Of a DNA stretch of 64,000 bases, positions 35,510 to 48,250 are shown one piece after another. The DNA comes from Antedon mediterranea. Lineage: Eukaryota > Echinodermata > Crinoidea > Comatulida > Antedonidae. The notes under the pieces are model-generated. The model saw only the letters and a list, made by a program, of their open reading frames with translations, had not been told where the DNA came from and searched no databases. Position 1 is the first letter of the stretch; each line of letters opens with the position of its first letter. Position numbers and translations under genes: made by a program. The stretch covers positions 20,769,201-20,833,200 of the forward strand of contig NC_092670.1 of the NCBI RefSeq assembly GCF_964355755.1, read 5' to 3'.

Positions 35510-37400
35510 GACATCATTATTCATACTGTATTATCGACCATTCATGAACTTTATTGAACCATTGAGGAAAACCATATAATAATTGGACGAGTCGCAATCC
35601 TGTTTTTTAAAACCGTCTATACTTCACGTGACATCTATTGTAAATTCCTGACGTACTTTCCATGTTCCTATTTTGATCGATGCACAGAGGAGTGACATCA
35701 TCGTTACCATAAGATAAAGAAAATACAATATGTGTGGAAAATTGAATATTTTATTTATAGTACTTTGTCTCCAATTGTATTACGGCCAGATTTCCGGTAT
35801 AATTATTTTTTATTATCAAATAAATCAATTATTAAATATATTTTGTTGATGAAAATCCGATTAGTCCTAATACATTTTTATAATGACATTTATATAATAG
35901 TTTTTAAATGAAATAAAATAAACATATACAAAAATATCTTGATAAAAACACACAAGAGTAGGTCTACATCATCGATAAAAAACAATACACGAAAATGAAC
36001 TGTACAACAATTATCGCAATCAGTAAAATTATTGAAATTATCAATCAAATGCACAGCCTGCAGATATTTTTGTTTTTTTTGTCTGAAAATTAAAATTGTT
36101 GATGCGGCCTATACTGTGACAAACACCGTGGTTCAATATCGGAGGGGGAAGGCTGTTCAATATTCAAAGGTTTTAAAGCACAAACAAAACTGCGGAATAG
36201 GCCTATACAGGGAACCAAGGGTCTGATAGCCTTGATCTACCGTAACGAATGAAAGGTTCCTTCAACAAAACAAATTCGAAAAAGTGGCCCGGACTCGGAC
36301 TGTAGGACGCACGATAACGATTAATAACGTATTTCGTAAGCTATAGATATTATTTGTTAAGAATACGTTTTTAAAGAATATTTTACAAAAACAAAGTAAA
36401 TAACCGGAATTTGTGTCTCACTACGTTTTTATTCCATAAATCGAGAATGCTAATTCTTATTATGTTTATTTTATTATTATTACTGTCACACTGTAGTACA
36501 AAATGTATTCAGCCTATCAAGTTTAATTATCAATACTTGCATACATATTTGCAATATTACGTCACGGAATCATTGAAGTTGAAGTACATAGCATGGAATG
36601 TATTTATTTATAAATATTGTAATAAATATTTATAATATATTTTTTAATTAGGCCTATAGACAGAAAAATAAATACGATTGTACTGCTTTGGCACACACTG
36701 TACATTGCAATATCATAGTCTGGGTTCCAGACGGAGTTTTGACTTAATATTATAAGTAAAAATATAAATATTTTGACACATAATGGCGTTTCATCCATAC
36801 GTATACTATTTGAAGTTGTAAAGTTGTGTTTTCAGACAAAACTCGAAACGTGGAATAACATAAATAAAGACAATAAATAGGCCCTCCAGACTTGGGGCGA
36901 GTCTATAATATCATACAAAATAAAACAGTAAAATGAAGAAAAAAATGGAAATGTCGGTGGAGAATGGTATTATAATATATTATTATTATATTCATGGAGG
37001 ATGGGAAGAGTTAGTGCGGTCAGCTTTTGCTAATGTTTTAATTGATTCCAGAAAAAATCACCCCCCCCCCCCCCATTCAATATACAATAAAATATACTGG
37101 TCACTTTAATAACGATAAATCTAGTTTACGATAATTAATTCCCTTTGAAGTAGCACTTAAAAATCAAGCATCAATTAATAATATCGTCATTTGTGAATAA
37201 TGTTGTATCAGGCAACACAAAATAACTTTCCATAAACAATTTAAAAGTTACATAACTATAAATAATATTACCTAGGCTATTTTACTTAATTCCGAGTGAA
37301 GTTATTTATAAAAAGTTATAGATCACTGATAACACTGACAAAAAAATGTTCCAGAAGAGTGATTGTTCGAATTGGTGGTCAATCATGTAAGGTTTGAATG
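35510..37400. other. Intergenic region between the IAP gene and receptor A, no gene seen
   Basis: AT-rich with a C16 homopolymer near 37062-37076 and short frames of at most 74 codons on either strand, none with splice or family support. Confidence 0.45.
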
Positions 37401-37406
37401 GTAAGC

Positions 37407-38970
37407 CTAAAATATATCCTCAGCATCATCGTCATTCGGTGGAACTCCTCTTTCATCCTGGTTCGTTAGTGGATCGGCTCTACCTTCCTCTACTAGATTT
37501 TTAAAAAGACAGTTACATTTCAGAATTTATAACAAGTAATGTGCAATAAAGTATACTTTTACGTATTTATATCTATACGTAGACGGAAGTGGACGGTGAC
37601 GATATATATCCGATATTATTTTGATTTGATACCGGTAATTATCATATCAGTTTCAGATTGTAACACATGATTACATGATGTTAAATTAATGTATATAAAT
37701 ATATAAATATTTCAATAAAGAAATTGAAATACAAACTGTATGTTTTGTCTAGTACCGGTAAGGTATGGAATATAATAGGCCTAATTGTTTTAATGCAATG
37801 CTGAATAAAGTTTTGCTTTTTCACAAAAGGCAAATTAGAATTAAAACTTACGATCGGTCGAATGTTGGTCGTCACTTCGTTTGCGCCATGCCCACCAGAT
37901 ATACATGCCGACCATCAGACAAATCACAGCCAAAATAACTGGGACGACAATCAGGTAATTGCCTGAAAAAAAAAAAACCACCGATACAACGTATTTGACA
38001 CATGGCACAATTGTGGGGAACTAACTGTTATTTTTGTAGTGTTAAGCAAAATCACAGAATATGAAATTAATATGTTAATAAAAAATAATAAAGAAAAAAT
38101 TACTACCGCGTATACTCTTAAACCCTGTCTACACTTTCAAACTAGTTTGATAAAAAAAAAGTGTGATATGCTCAAATATGGTAGTGATATGACATCATCA
38201 TGTCCATATATGGGCACATCAGATTTTTTTGTCACATAAAGTTTGATAGTGTAGACAGTAGTAGTAGTACTGTTGCTAGGATCGGGCGTATTATTTGAAT
38301 CAGTTGTGTACATAATGTCAGAAAATGATGAAGGCATCAAAGATGTTGATTCAATCATCGTTGTCGTTGTTGCTGAAGGTACCATGCCTAAATAAAGATT
38401 GAGTATAATATATTTGTGTGTTTAAACAAATGTTATTTAGAGCAGGGAGATGTAATCTCCCTGTTTAGAGTTATGTACGCTTACGCCTATTTATTTAAAT
38501 GTTTCGTTATTTCTTTATATACATTTAATTTATGTTTGACTTAAGTCAATGCTATCAATCGTGTTGGTACATTGGAGTGGCGGATCCAGTATTTCTATCA
38601 ACTTACAGTTTACACTGTAGGCCTAAATGTTAGTGTTATAAATGTATACATATATGCCTACATTTCCATGTGAAATGTACCCGCCACACGATCGACATTA
38701 ATACGGCACCAGAGAATTAGTTTTTGCCTCAACACATAGGCCTACAGTATATATAGTATACCATATACAAAATGGATCAAGACAATATCGCTTTTATACA
38801 CTTCATCATGTTATTCCAAAAGTACCGTACTGCACAAATAGTGTCCAGCTTACCTGGGCATAGATTGTTACACAAGGTCACATTGTAAAAGGGCGAGTCA
38901 TCATTGCAAATCAGGTTGCAGTTTTAACATAAACCTGTTTGTTCGTTACGAAACGTACCCGTAGTACATA
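37407..38970 (-). pseudogene. TNF-receptor-like gene A, damaged
   Basis: Four exons fit the pattern of receptors B and C: cysteine-rich exon 38854-38970, Thr/Ser-rich exon 38271-38387, transmembrane exon 37852-37962 (LIVVPVILAVICLMVG core, then WRKR), tail exon 37407-37492 ending in DDDAEDIF and TAG. All junctions are phase 1 and keep frame. The cysteine-rich module (VCTTGTF, GLC, NCNLIC, LCNNLC) has an in-frame TAA at 38924-38926, between the Cys of GLC and the Asn of NCNLIC. The Thr-rich exon's donor would be a weak GTACTA, and a MITE begins about 10 bp beyond it. No exon for a signal peptide or first cysteine module was found up to 43.5 kb. I read it as a pseudogene, or a gene carrying a nonsense allele. 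Confidence 0.6.
38118..38259. mobile_element. MITE family A copy next to a receptor A splice site
   Basis: Ends CCTGTCTACACTTTCAAACT and GTTTGATAGTGTAGACAG. It sits at the very start of the intron after the Thr/Ser-rich exon of receptor A. The antisense reading of the exon runs straight into it for 44 codons. Confidence 0.8.
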
Positions 38971-38999
38971 CTAGTTGTAAATAAAAGACGTTTTTATAT

Positions 39000-39255
39000 A
39001 ACTTGTTATCAAATCAGTTAATATCGGCTAGGAAAACTGATACTTAAAACTCATGATTAAACAATTAATATTTTGCATAAGAAATGAAAACAAAAAATAC
39101 TTTAAAATTGTTGATTTTATATAATGTTTTTTTTAATCCCCTGTGAGTGTTGAAGAAAGTATATCAATTGAATTAATTAGTATGTCTGTACTCTACATGC
39201 AATAACTGCTTCGTGAACGTGAAATCATGGTTATTTCCTCCATTGAATATGAATG
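39000..39255. other. Short AT-rich spacer, nothing recognised
   Basis: No frame, repeat or splice signal that I can interpret. Confidence 0.4.
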
Positions 39256-39263
39256 ACAATTAA

Positions 39264-39889
39264 AGCCCCATTCCCTACGTTTTTTAGATCTAATTTAAGA
39301 TCACAAACTATATTTAATGTAAAAATAATACTATATGGTCCTATTGCGATAACTTTTTTCGTCTTTAAACGGTTAAAAATGTGAAAAATAAATCGATTTT
39401 AATAATTATAGCGGCCCGCTATAAATCCCAAAATGCATTGCGCGCGGATTGCTATTGTTGTTTTTCACCTGTAATTCGCCCACTTTTCGATCGATCGTGA
39501 AGCCAAAACAAATGGAAGACTCCTAACTTTTCAGCGAAAATACTGGGTTTTCCCCAATTTGTATCAACGGAGGTTGGCAAAAATAGAAAGACAATTAATG
39601 CAGCAACTATACAACGTCAGACTAGGTATATAGCTAGCGTACGATGTTCGTACGTTACCGATGTTTACCAGCTAGGCCTACAAAACTAAGCCTAGCTAGG
39701 CTAGGCCTGAGACCGTCCACGAGAGGTCGATCGCCGCGAGCTACTTAGGTAGTGCATTGTTTCTCACTTTTTATCATAATTTACCATAAAACGTACATTT
39801 AAGAAAAGGAATGACATGATTTAATGTTTTTAAAGTGATATATATGTATTATTTTCCAAAAAACGTCCAAAATTGCAGGGAAGGGGTCT
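39264..39889. mobile_element. 626-bp element with TTAA flanks
   Basis: Left end AGCCCCATTCCCTACGTTTT and right end GCAGGGAAGGGGTCT are imperfect inverted repeats, and TTAA borders both sides (39260-39263 and 39890-39893). The interior is GC-richer than its surroundings (GCGCGCGGATTGC, CGATCGATCG). No transposase; probably a non-autonomous TTAA-target transposon. Confidence 0.65.
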
Positions 39890-39899
39890 TTAACTATTA

Positions 39900-42800
39900 T
39901 TGAAAACATTACAATTATTGATTGTGAGACTTACGATTCATTCTGACAATAATCTCTGGTCAGTCTCTCAAAATGTCTTTATTATTTAGAGAAAAGATAA
40001 ATAGAAGTTGTTTTTATCAACAAAACTTAACCAGTCTATCTGCAGGTCTCAATCATGGACAATTTAGATTATAGAAGGAAATCTAACCTACTCCAACTGG
40101 CTTACATTTTATTTACACACATCTAAAATAAATTATAAAATAAGTACGAACAAAAATTGATAATAAAATGATAATTGCCTAAGTGGTAAAATCCACCAAG
40201 CCAGGAATCTTTTAATTGAAATTCATTCAAATGTGATTCAAAATAAATTTCGTCGGACGGCAAACAAACAACAACAACAATTTCTTAGTAGCCTACAGAT
40301 CTACTATGAATATTGTAGTAATATAAGGAGATGTTAATCCGTGTTACAAATAATATCACAGGCCTAACTGACTACTACATCTTGTTGCAATGTATGTGCA
40401 TGGAGAAATAACTTATTTCTTCATGGTGTCTACGCTAGTAGTACATTAAACTTCTACAGTATAAAATGTAACGAGCGGTATTTCCAGTAGACGGGCTCTC
40501 GGATAAAAGGATCTAAGCATGGAGTAAATAATATTTCTTATTCTTTACTACAGGATCTAAAAATAATTAATGAGTAAACATTTAATCAAGACCTACCTTC
40601 TGTATTTTTGATAAGAAATGTAAATAAATATAGCTATTTAATTTCCGTTTATCTAACACTTCAAATGGTTTTAAATGACTGATCGTGCAGTCAAGTTCAT
40701 GGTCTGCTGTACTCTCTGAAATAAACAATACGACTCGATATATATCATGTGACAATGACATCACACCGTTCATTACATCGTCACCGTTTTCTGGAAGCTT
40801 CTATACTATTCTTTTCAATACTCGACTTATGTTGACTGTTTATATTGTATTTTTACCGTACGCTTAGGCCTATTTATTAAATACACTGTCAGTGTGTAAT
40901 ACAAGTTTGTTTATTTTACGTTTAAATCGGTCGCACACTAGATTTTTTTAATTTTTTTTTTCGAAATATGATGGAAAAAATATAATAAAAGATAAATATG
41001 GGCCTACCTAAATAAAAGAGAATTAGCCACTTAATTACATTTTGAATAAATAGGTCTCATTTCAATTTAATGTTAGGACTACAGCCTTATACCAAGGCAA
41101 TCATAATTGATTGATTAGATAAAGATGACAAACATATATATTGATACATAATTTATTAATTTCAGTAAATCGTTGCTATTTCTCATCGTTTTATAGGTGT
41201 ACACAATATTAAAAGTCTTTTATTTTTTATTGGAGTTGTTTTTTTTGTCATGAACCGGATTTAAAGGTAGGCCTTGATCGTATGATGTTTGTATGAATGG
41301 AACCGAATTTACATGCATGGAAAATCCAAAAATACTATGAATGTGTATTGCGTAATAATATGACGCATGGTACAATAATAGGCCATTCATGAAAATTTGA
41401 ATAAAGAAATTCCAATCAGTTTAATTGTTGAACGAGAGAAATATTGACTGGTTCTGGGGAAAAAAGTAATATGCCCATTTTTTTTCTCTAGTGGTAAATC
41501 GCTTTCTGCGTAGGCCCTACTGAAAGTTTTCCCATCACATTATTTGAATCACACAGTCAATGCTAATGCCCTTTCTTCAAAACTGAACTGTGATGGCAAT
41601 AACATTAGCCTACTGTCAACCACATTTTAACAAGAAATTATTTCTTAATAAAAAAAATTATTGTAATTAATATTAGTGTAATTACGACTGTTAATCAACT
41701 ATGAGCAAAATCACTTTTAAAAGAGGAGTGGCCCTTGTCAGAGTTTTCATCAGCATCAATCTTGTCTTTATTTTTTACGTTTTTAAACTATCAGCCTAAC
41801 TACACCACCCTCAAAACACACATGCCACTTCCTTGTTAACAGTGGTAGTTTGTAGTTATTAGTTACCATAGATATATACTACTATCTCTATGGTAATACT
41901 GCAGTAAGTAATGAGTGAAATGAAGCCTATTATGAATGTTACTATCTATATTCAATGGGGGAAACATTTGAAAATTTCAATTGTGTCATCTGACAGTATT
42001 ATACGTACCGATCCATATTGTAATTCGGTGCCAATCACAACGTTGAATCATATATTACGTCAATACATAGGCCTACACAATACACATTATTATTTAAGAT
42101 AGTTATTATTATTATTATTAACAATACGCTGCGTATACTCCCAGTGATAGATTTATTGTCCTATTGTTGCTTGTATAAATAGTTTTCGTTTCGTAATAGC
42201 AAATACCACCGAAGGCCTAACCTGCATGATTTGCTTTCTGTTATATACTACGTAAGTTATACATTATCGGAATGTGTTTTTAATATCCAAAAAAAAAATT
42301 TGCACCTTAACTGGAGGATGATTCCAATATCGGAAAACTCCCGCAATATCAGGAGTGGGAAGTCTTATCCTAAGTACAGTTAGTATATTAGCATGAAGTG
42401 TCTAATTATTACTCCATACAAGATACAAGTCTACTTTATTGTCAACATTTTACAATGTTGAGATATGTTTTGTACCATAGTAGATCGTTAAACAATACAG
42501 TGATGAATATTTAAATAAATGATAATACAAGTTACTATATCTTTTAAGTTTTGATAAATTGCATGCCATGTACAGTCTTGAAAATATGCTGAAACGGTTA
42601 GTGTGAAAATTGTTTTTTTTTCAAATACAAATTTGAAAAAAAAAATTCAGGGGGACAATATATCTTTCTCTAAATAACTGTTACGTCAACAAGCGAAGGG
42701 CGTTTTTTGTAAAAAATATTTCTTGATTTTACAATAACCTCTTTAGTTTTCTTGGCATAGGCCTATGAGTGTGCGTCATAAATCAAGCGTTTGCACCGGA

Positions 42801-43540
42801 GTTGTTCCGAGTAGTGGAGTGCAGTATGGATTAGCGATTAAACATTAATCATTAAAAAAGAAATGACACTTGTATAAACATATATGTGCATTATTTTATT
42901 GAAAGATTTTGTTATAAATTAAACCGTAACAAACGTTTAAATATAAAAATGTCAATTTACTTAATAAAATATACTAGCATACTATACACCTTATATTAAT
43001 ATTCAGCCTATATTTAACATTTTTACAAATTTACAATAGTTCATTCATTCTCATTTCAAAGTCTTTAATGAAAATCAAGTACTGTTTTTTTGGAATATTT
43101 TCACTTTCCTATGAAATGAAGATAGGGCAATGAATAGTTTTAAAAACACGGCCAACTCCCTCTCCAGGGGACACTGTATTGTTGGGGTGGGGCAGGGGGG
43201 GGGGGTGTGTCTACTGGGGTGGGGGTGTAACAATGCCAATCTGGGAGTAAGAAGAATGTATTCATATTCCAAGCAATTAAATATTTTGTGTCATCCAAAT
43301 TATACTTAATTTAATTACAAATCATTGCAGTATTTAAAAATAATTATGCAGTTTCTTATTACTTTTAATACAGCGGTCATTTTACGTAATGCAATTTTCT
43401 CAATCTTCATGATTTCAACGTAGGACATTGAAAGAAAGTACAGTAAATGCAGAACAGATCCTCGTTCTGTTATGTGCGTCGTATCCGCCGATTTCTTTCG
43501 TCAATAAAAAAGCAAGTTGTTTTCCTTTTTTATTTTATTT
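39900..43540. other. Intergenic region, no gene seen
   Basis: AT-rich. A G-rich tract at 43180-43230 is the only compositional feature. Frames of 60-70 codons are unsupported. I searched the minus strand for a missing signal-peptide or cysteine-rich exon of receptor A and found none. Confidence 0.4.
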
Positions 43541-43552
43541 GTTTATTTTACA

Positions 43553-44913
43553 TCATACCATATCAGATGGAGCCTGGTCCGCCACCGGTTTATGTGGAAT
43601 GGTTTCTATAGGTTTTCCAGAGATAGGTCTTGCAGTTTGGTTTTTAAGTTTGTTTGTGTTTCTTTTACACCGTCTGTTTAAGTAGAACAACCCAATACAT
43701 ACCAATATTATGACTGCGAAAACCGGTATACAAATCAGAATGATGTTCCATTTACCTACAAACAAAGAAAATTAATGAAAAAAGGAGGTAATACGGAATT
43801 TAAAAATGTAGGCTAAAAATGTTACTGATGAATTGTAACGACATTTAGAATTAACAAAAATGTGAATAAAAGTGGTGTTTGCACCACAAAAGAGAAGAAA
43901 AATAAAATAAAAATGTATCACAAATGGACTATAGTCAAAGGAAATGGGTCTATCTGCCGTAAACTACTACATTTTGTCTATTTACTTACTAGTGCCACTA
44001 GTAATGCTATCACTATGAGGAATCAATGTTTCTGCTATAACTCCTGGAGGTACAGTAGTCATTGTAGTTAACGTAGGCCTAGTAGTAATGTAATTAGGCC
44101 TAGTAGTAGTAATAACTGTTGTTGGTATTAAAAGTATGGAAGTAGGTGACACCAAGCCTATAAAAAAGTAGAAAAAATAATGTCATTATTACATTGACAT
44201 AAACGTCAAACGATGTTTTTTTTTTTAAATTGTACTGCAATTAGAATAAGTTGAGTGATCAGTAAACAATGGAATAGTGAATTTCAATATGGACAGCAAT
44301 ATAAACAGTCTTACCTGGACATTTGTCGGTGCATTTAGTAACATCAAAGAAGCCAGAGTCTTTACTGCACCATATCTCACACGGGTCACACACGCCTGTT
44401 CCCTCGTTACAGTATGTCATTGGAAAATCTAAGCATCTATTGGAACATGCATCAAGCACCACAGGCTCTACAAAATACAAATATAATATAGGCCGATGGT
44501 TATGTAACTGCGCTCCACGTTAACGCGTAAAAAAGTAAGCTTTAGAATGACAATAATTCTGTACAGCGATAAATTCTTTGTGATTTTTGTGTGATGTAAG
44601 ATAAATAATAAAACAACGCAATTTCTGTTTCTGGTCTAAACCTACACTTACGTAATTTTTACTATATCCAACATCTCTTTTCAAAGACCAATGAAATCTT
44701 ACCATCTAAACATCCAAGAGATTCACATTTGTTTTCACTATAAAATTGCGAATCGTCTTCGCAATATATGTTGCAGTTCTCACATATCGCTGTGAGTTTG
44801 TTGCAGTAAACATACTTAAATTGTTGACAACGATTATTACAAACGTCAACCGCCAATGACATCCAGTGATTGAACATAAAGGAGAGAATTACAAGAGCAG
44901 TTTTACACGACAT
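43553..44913 (-). CDS. TNF-receptor-like type I membrane protein B
   Basis: Exons 44703-44913, 44315-44467, 43990-44157 and 43553-43755 join in phase 1 to a 244-residue protein. It starts with a signal peptide (MSCKTALVILSFMF). Two cysteine-rich modules follow, at about 24-70 and 77-121, each C-x3-C-x7-C-x6-C-x2-C-x3-C-x11-C-x3/4-C. The C-x2-C-x3-C core and final C-x3-C recall the short BCMA/TACI/Fn14-type TNFR modules. Next come a Thr/Pro-rich stalk (about 122-177), a transmembrane helix at about 181-203 (IILICIPVFAVIILVCIGLF) and a 40-residue basic tail without a death domain. Family membership is inferred from cysteine spacing only. A 5' untranslated exon lies at 46064 and the ATG exon begins at 44946. 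Confidence 0.72.
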
Positions 44914-45465
44914 GGTGGTTAATTCGTGACAGCAAAGGAAAAAAACCTGTAGTAGTGACTGACATGAGATTATATTTGTTAACAACTATATTTCCTTTTA
45001 GAATATCAGATATATTAATGATAATAGGACTTTTATTTTTGAATCATCAGCTATAATTATATCTTTGGTTTATCCCATTGTGACGTCATAGTGCGCCGTG
45101 TGACAGAAGTCTAAGAGCATATCAATAACAAATGAAGTTCTAAACTTACATTCAATTGTTAATGGGAAATTCTCGAAAATTAGGCCTATTAGGCGCACCT
45201 AGGCTATCTTTATCAAATCGTATCTGAAAAACGAACACTGTACTTAAATATAATTGAAGATCTATTAGGCCTGGTCTATGGATACAGGCATATATTTTAA
45301 TCGGAAGCGGTATTTCCAATATATTTATATACATTATATTTAATCAATCAAAATAATCATGTGATGTTTGACTGTGAACAAATGTTTCGTGTTGGAATTT
45401 TTAAATTACTATTTTAGCTTACACAAGTAGGGTTATTAGCGGTACATTGGATTTTCCAAGCCTTC

Positions 45466-45523
45466 AGCTCTGTCTACACTATCAAACTAGTTTGACTATC
45501 ACATGTTTGTCAGTCAGAGCTTT
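45466..45523. mobile_element. Short internally deleted MITE family A copy
   Basis: AGCTCTGTCTACACTATCAA at one end and CAGTCAGAGCTTTAAA at the other with almost no centre. In the 5' intron of receptor B. Confidence 0.65.
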
Positions 45524-46063
45524 AAATTCGGTCTCATTCACAAATCGAATTATTTCATCATTACGTCAGACACAGACAATATAAAAATAAGGCGCGTTTT
45601 TCAAAATAGTTATACCAGGAACGAGTAAAATTACATATCTGAATAGCATATTCAATCATTTTTAATAAAGATAAAGACATTTTGTTAAAATTATTAAACA
45701 ATACCCTTTTTGGTGTGAAAGGGGAACAACAAAATTGAGCTGATTGGAGATATTCATTCTCTTATAACACGTGGAGTAGAACGCCTCAAATATAATAAAC
45801 CCTACTATTCCATTAGTAACATGAACTCTTCGTTCAAAGTTGCAGGCTTTAAAATAATATGGAAGCTTAAAATGTTCAATCTCTCCATCCGGTTTTTCAC
45901 CATCCCATTTAGTTGCGCCTTATAAGACCATCGCGATTAAACACTAGCTATTGAAACCAAATTTATAAACAAGTTGATCATATAACTTAATATAAAATAT
46001 TGTTTTAAATTTTTAATAGTCGAAACGAATCACTAGTTTTAGAATAAACAATATTTGACTTAC

Positions 46064-46115
46064 CGTTCGTATTGGTTCTTTGTACTGCTTGCTTGTTACT
46101 TGATTGTCAGACAGT
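46064..46115 (-). other. Untranslated first exon of receptor B
   Basis: A donor (GTAAGT) follows 46064, and the segment closely matches 50932-50985, the corresponding exon of receptor C (shared words TTGATTGTCAG, ACCAATACGAA on the minus strand). Similarity stops near 46118, where LINE sequence begins. Confidence 0.55.
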
Positions 46116-46117
46116 AA

Positions 46118-46730
46118 TGTACCGCCGGGTGTTGGTCAATCTCAGCTAAACGACGTTGGTATGTTAAAAGTCCAAGACCGTGTCGAATTTCTTAGAGTCT
46201 GTCATGTTTTTAAAATATATAATCATTGTTGTCCACCTTATTTATGCAATCGTTTTATTAGAATTTCAGACAGTCATAATTACAATACTAGGGGATGCAA
46301 TTTTAATTTTAGAATCCCAACTATCAAGCCAATGGTACATGTGACCTTTTTTTACAATGCTATTAAAGAATGGAATAATTTACCAATTAACATTAAGGAA
46401 TCACAAACTGTTTGTTGTTTTAAAAGTAAAGTTAAAAAGTATCTACAGGAACGTTTACTAGCTCTAGAAACTATTTAATTAGCGCTTCTTCTTTTTTCGA
46501 TTGTCCTTTTTTGCTGTTTTTTTGTAATTTTTATATGTTGCATTGTTTGTCGTTTTTGCTGTTCTTTCAAAGGACCTCGTTGGAAAAAAGTCCGTAGAGG
46601 ACTTTTATGAGTTATCCTTGGCATCCTTGTTTTATTTTGGTATTTTTATATTTGCCAATTTTAATTGTATGTCTGTGATTTTTTATGTACTGATGCCGAA
46701 ATAAATCAAATCAAATCAAATCAAAAATTC
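46118..46730 (+). mobile_element. 5'-truncated LINE with reverse-transcriptase C-terminus and 3' tail
   Basis: The open frame to the TAA at 46476 encodes LKVQDRVEFLRVCHVFKIYN, then SHNYNTRGCNFNFRIP, then FYNAIKEWNNLPINIKES and FKSKVKKYLQER. This is the C-terminal signature of non-LTR ORF2 (NTR, EWNNLP, FK..VKKYL). About 220 bp of 3' untranslated sequence follows, ending in ATAAATCAAATCAAATCAAA. The ATG at 46104 belongs to flanking sequence. It inserted head-on beside the first exon of receptor B. Confidence 0.75.
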
Positions 46731-46734
46731 ATTC

Positions 46735-47710
46735 ACTATTACTTGTTTTGTGATCATGGGTAGCATGTTTCTGTGTTCTTTACCACAGGTAACAGTGCGC
46801 GTGCATGCCTATTAGCATAGGTAGGAAATACACATGTTTTCTACAGTTTCTTATCGCCAGCATCAAAACGATTGGAATTGTACTGGGAAGGTTTTACACT
46901 ATCTTACTAAATTCTATTAATTAAAAACATAAATGAATAAATAGGGCCTATAATATTTTTTTTTTAAATAGCCGGCCTATTCTATTTTATTCTACTAATA
47001 CTTTATTCTTAATGAGTTTTTTTTTAGTTTATAGTTAATCATGAAAAATACCAACATAATGAACTACAGTACGGTTTACAGACACACAGAGAAACATGTA
47101 CAATATTCATGATATTATTATTTTTTAATATTTAAATCTATTATATTTATGTCAAATAATAATTATATGTTGTTATAAATATATAGTACATATAAAATAT
47201 AAAATAAGTTTACCATTGACCAGTTACAAAACAAAGATATTTCAAAGATATATAACTTATCCTAATATATTATTTTTTTAAATCGTTATATAAATACATA
47301 CATATTACAATATATACATAAATCTTAAACTTTAATCTTCTGTCTAAATCGATATAAATATCAAAGTATTGCATTTTTTTAAATACAAGGCAAAATTTAT
47401 TAAAATGAATAAAGTACTGTATTTATAAGTTGCTATCGTACAGAAACTGCTGCATTATTTATTGTAAAAGGCCTAACGGATGATGTAGTTCCTATGGATC
47501 GATAAATTATAAAAAAAATAAGTCCAATCCGAAAAAATGCATACATCATTCTTGGCCTAAACAATCTTTGTCCTTCATAATATTGATATATTCTCAGTTC
47601 TTTATCTATATATTTTGGACGAATATTTGTTTAGTTTATTTTCTCAAACAAACAACCACATGCATTTATATATCTAAATTAATTGTAAATACAGATATAT
47701 AACGTGGTAT
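46735..47710. other. Spacer between receptors B and C, no gene seen
   Basis: Very AT-rich with long A/T runs. Nothing coding recognised. Confidence 0.45.
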
Positions 47711-47717
47711 ATTTTAA

Positions 47718-48250
47718 TTTACCACTGATGATTTTGTTCCAGTGATGGTGACAGGAGTTCAACTGGATCGTCTACCGATGCAGTTTGATTCGGCTGCAGG
47801 GATGATGATTCATCAGTGGTATATTATGTTAATTTACCAGTAGACTGGACGGAGCGTCATCATTCACCGGCTTGTGCTGATGATTTTGTTGATGTGATGG
47901 TGACAGGAGTTCAACTGGATCGTCTCCGATGCAGTTTGATTCGGCTGCAGGGATGATGATTCATTATCAGTGGTATATGTCAATTTACCAGTAGACTGGA
48001 CGAAGCGTCATCCTTTACCGGCTTGTGCTGATGATTTTGTTGCTGTGATGGTGACAGGAGTTCAACTGGATCGTCTACCGATTTGATTCGGCTGCAGGGA
48101 TGATCATTCATTATCAGTGGTATATTTTAATTTAGCAGCAGACTGGACGAAGCGTTATCATTCACCGGTTTGTGCTGATTTTGTTCCTGTGCTGGTGACC
48201 GAGGTTCAATTGTATCCTCTACTGATGCAGTTTGAATCAGGGATGATGGA
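47718..48250. repeat. About 150-bp tandem repeat derived from the last exon of receptor C
   Basis: The segment around GGAGTTCAACTGGATCGTCT occurs at 47755, 47907 and 48058, with a more diverged copy inside the coding exon near 48202. The periods are about 152, 151 and 144 bp. The coding copy carries the end of the receptor C frame; the other three lie in its 3' untranslated region. Confidence 0.8.

Noticed and set aside
40582-40773. Possible signal-peptide exon of receptor A
   Set aside because: No cysteine module, no hydrophobic leader and no compatible phase 1 donor.
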